5,724 nucleotides of DNA from contig JACQUE010000208.1 in assembly GCA_016210425.1 (NCBI GenBank), positions 1 through 5,724 of the forward strand. The letters run 5' to 3'. Numbering within the stretch: the first letter of the stretch is position 1; every line of letters begins with the position of its first letter. A program made the translations under genes and the position numbers. The DNA is from Chloroflexota bacterium. GTDB taxonomy: Bacteria; Chloroflexota; Dehalococcoidia; JACQUE01. Of the stretch, positions 5,363 to 5,724 are shown piece after piece. Below the pieces are notes generated by a model, which was not told the DNA's origin, did not search any database, and saw only the letters and a program-made list of their open reading frames with translations.

Positions 5363-5724
5363 TTACGGCGCTGCCGGCACTTCCAGCGCCGTGACGATGA
5401 GGCGGTCGGTGTAGACGAGGTCGGGGACGCAGGTGATGAGGGTGAGGGTGGGCTTCTCCGTCGGGTTCATGACAGAGGTCTCGGTTGGCTTCACTACTTC
5501 CTTCTTGACTACCCGGTACAGGTGGCGGTTCTCCTCAGTGTAGACCGTTACGTCAGCTCCAAGAGGGATCTTGGGTAGATTCTTGAAGATCTCCCCCTCG
5601 TTGCTCACCGGGCTGCTGATGTGGCCCGACATTACCACGTTGCCGGGAACGCCGGGGTTGGCAGTCGTTTTGTAGTGGCCCACGGCGCGGTTGGCCGTCT
5701 CCCAGACCAGCTCCCCATCCTTGA
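5363..5724 (-). CDS. Sortase (class D/E-like transpeptidase), N-terminus beyond window
   Basis: The last 120 residues of a sortase beta-barrel are present, entering from the right edge and ending at TAA 5363-5365. The frame is open to position 5724, and the residues upstream of the GTG at 5683 (WETANRAVGHYKTTANPG) continue the conserved sortase region, so 5683 is not the start. The three catalytic residues are visible: His in SGHISSP (codon 5621-5623), Cys in TLITCVP (TLxTC motif, codon 5429-5431) and Arg in TDRLIV (codon 5402-5404). Sortases are membrane-anchored enzymes outside the cell that cleave a sorting motif and join the protein to an amine on the wall or on another subunit. The TLITC form and short C-terminal tail fit the class D/E/F group; the class cannot be fixed without the N-terminus. 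No LPxTG-type substrate is in the window. The gene is convergent with hisS. Confidence 0.9.
   Translation of the reverse strand, partial: KDGELVWETANRAVGHYKTTANPGVPGNVVMSGHISSPVSNEGEIFKNLPKIPLGADVTVYTEENRHLYRVVKKEVVKPTETSVMNPTEKPTLTLITCVPDLVYTDRLIVTALEVPAAP

Noticed and set aside
5354..5578. 74-codon plus-strand open frame opposite the sortase gene
   Set aside because: The minus strand encodes the catalytic His, Cys and Arg of a sortase; the plus frame is its shadow.
5363..5683. Sortase as a complete 106-residue gene starting at GTG 5683
   Set aside because: The frame continues to the window edge with conserved residues (W...AVGHY) and a sortase domain needs about 140-200 residues, so the gene is cut by the window.
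1..5724. Defence island or other new multi-gene system around RecQ
   Set aside because: The flanking genes are a metabolic flavoenzyme, a tRNA synthetase and a sortase. No nuclease, sensor, toxin, reverse transcriptase or CRISPR signature is present, so context gives no support.

Overview
The window is ordinary-looking bacterial chromosome: four protein genes (two cut by the window edges) and three intergenic gaps of about 112, 176 and 239 bases. Three features suggest Chloroflexota (Dehalococcoidia/SAR202-like) or a similar high-GC environmental lineage: GC-rich housekeeping genes, an old-yellow-enzyme/FAD oxidoreductase, and scattered 'GTCA...GA-NCGAAGN-GA...' palindromes of a type I remember from such genomes. 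The placement rests on memory and general feel, not a search, and is moderate at best.

Layout. Minus strand, 1-1697: the N-terminal 565 residues of an FMN/4Fe-4S/FAD NADH:flavin oxidoreductase (2,4-dienoyl-CoA reductase / trimethylamine dehydrogenase type), with a good Shine-Dalgarno and a TTGACG-17-CATAAT promoter. Minus strand, 1810-3687: a 625-aa RecQ-family helicase with the order helicase, zinc region, HRDC, C-terminal HTH_40-like domain. It lacks the usual winged-helix (RQC) domain and its GC content is visibly lower than that of its neighbours. Plus strand, 3864-5123: hisS (histidine-tRNA ligase) with a TTG start, transcribed divergently from recQ across a 176-base gap holding promoters for both. 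Minus strand, 5363-5724: the C-terminal part of a sortase, convergent with hisS.

The gap between hisS and the sortase gene (5124-5362) holds three copies of a short palindromic repeat whose stems differ in sequence but keep base pairing. The first two copies form a 97-base inverted pair. This is the most interesting non-coding signal in the window.

How the genes fit together. The four genes do not form one pathway or an obvious operon. recQ and the oxidoreductase gene lie on one strand 112 bases apart, and the latter has its own promoter. I find no tRNA, rRNA, CRISPR array, transposase or defence-island signature, and no clear new multi-gene system. The points worth a second look are the RecQ domain order and zinc site, the covarying repeat, and the compositional contrast of recQ.
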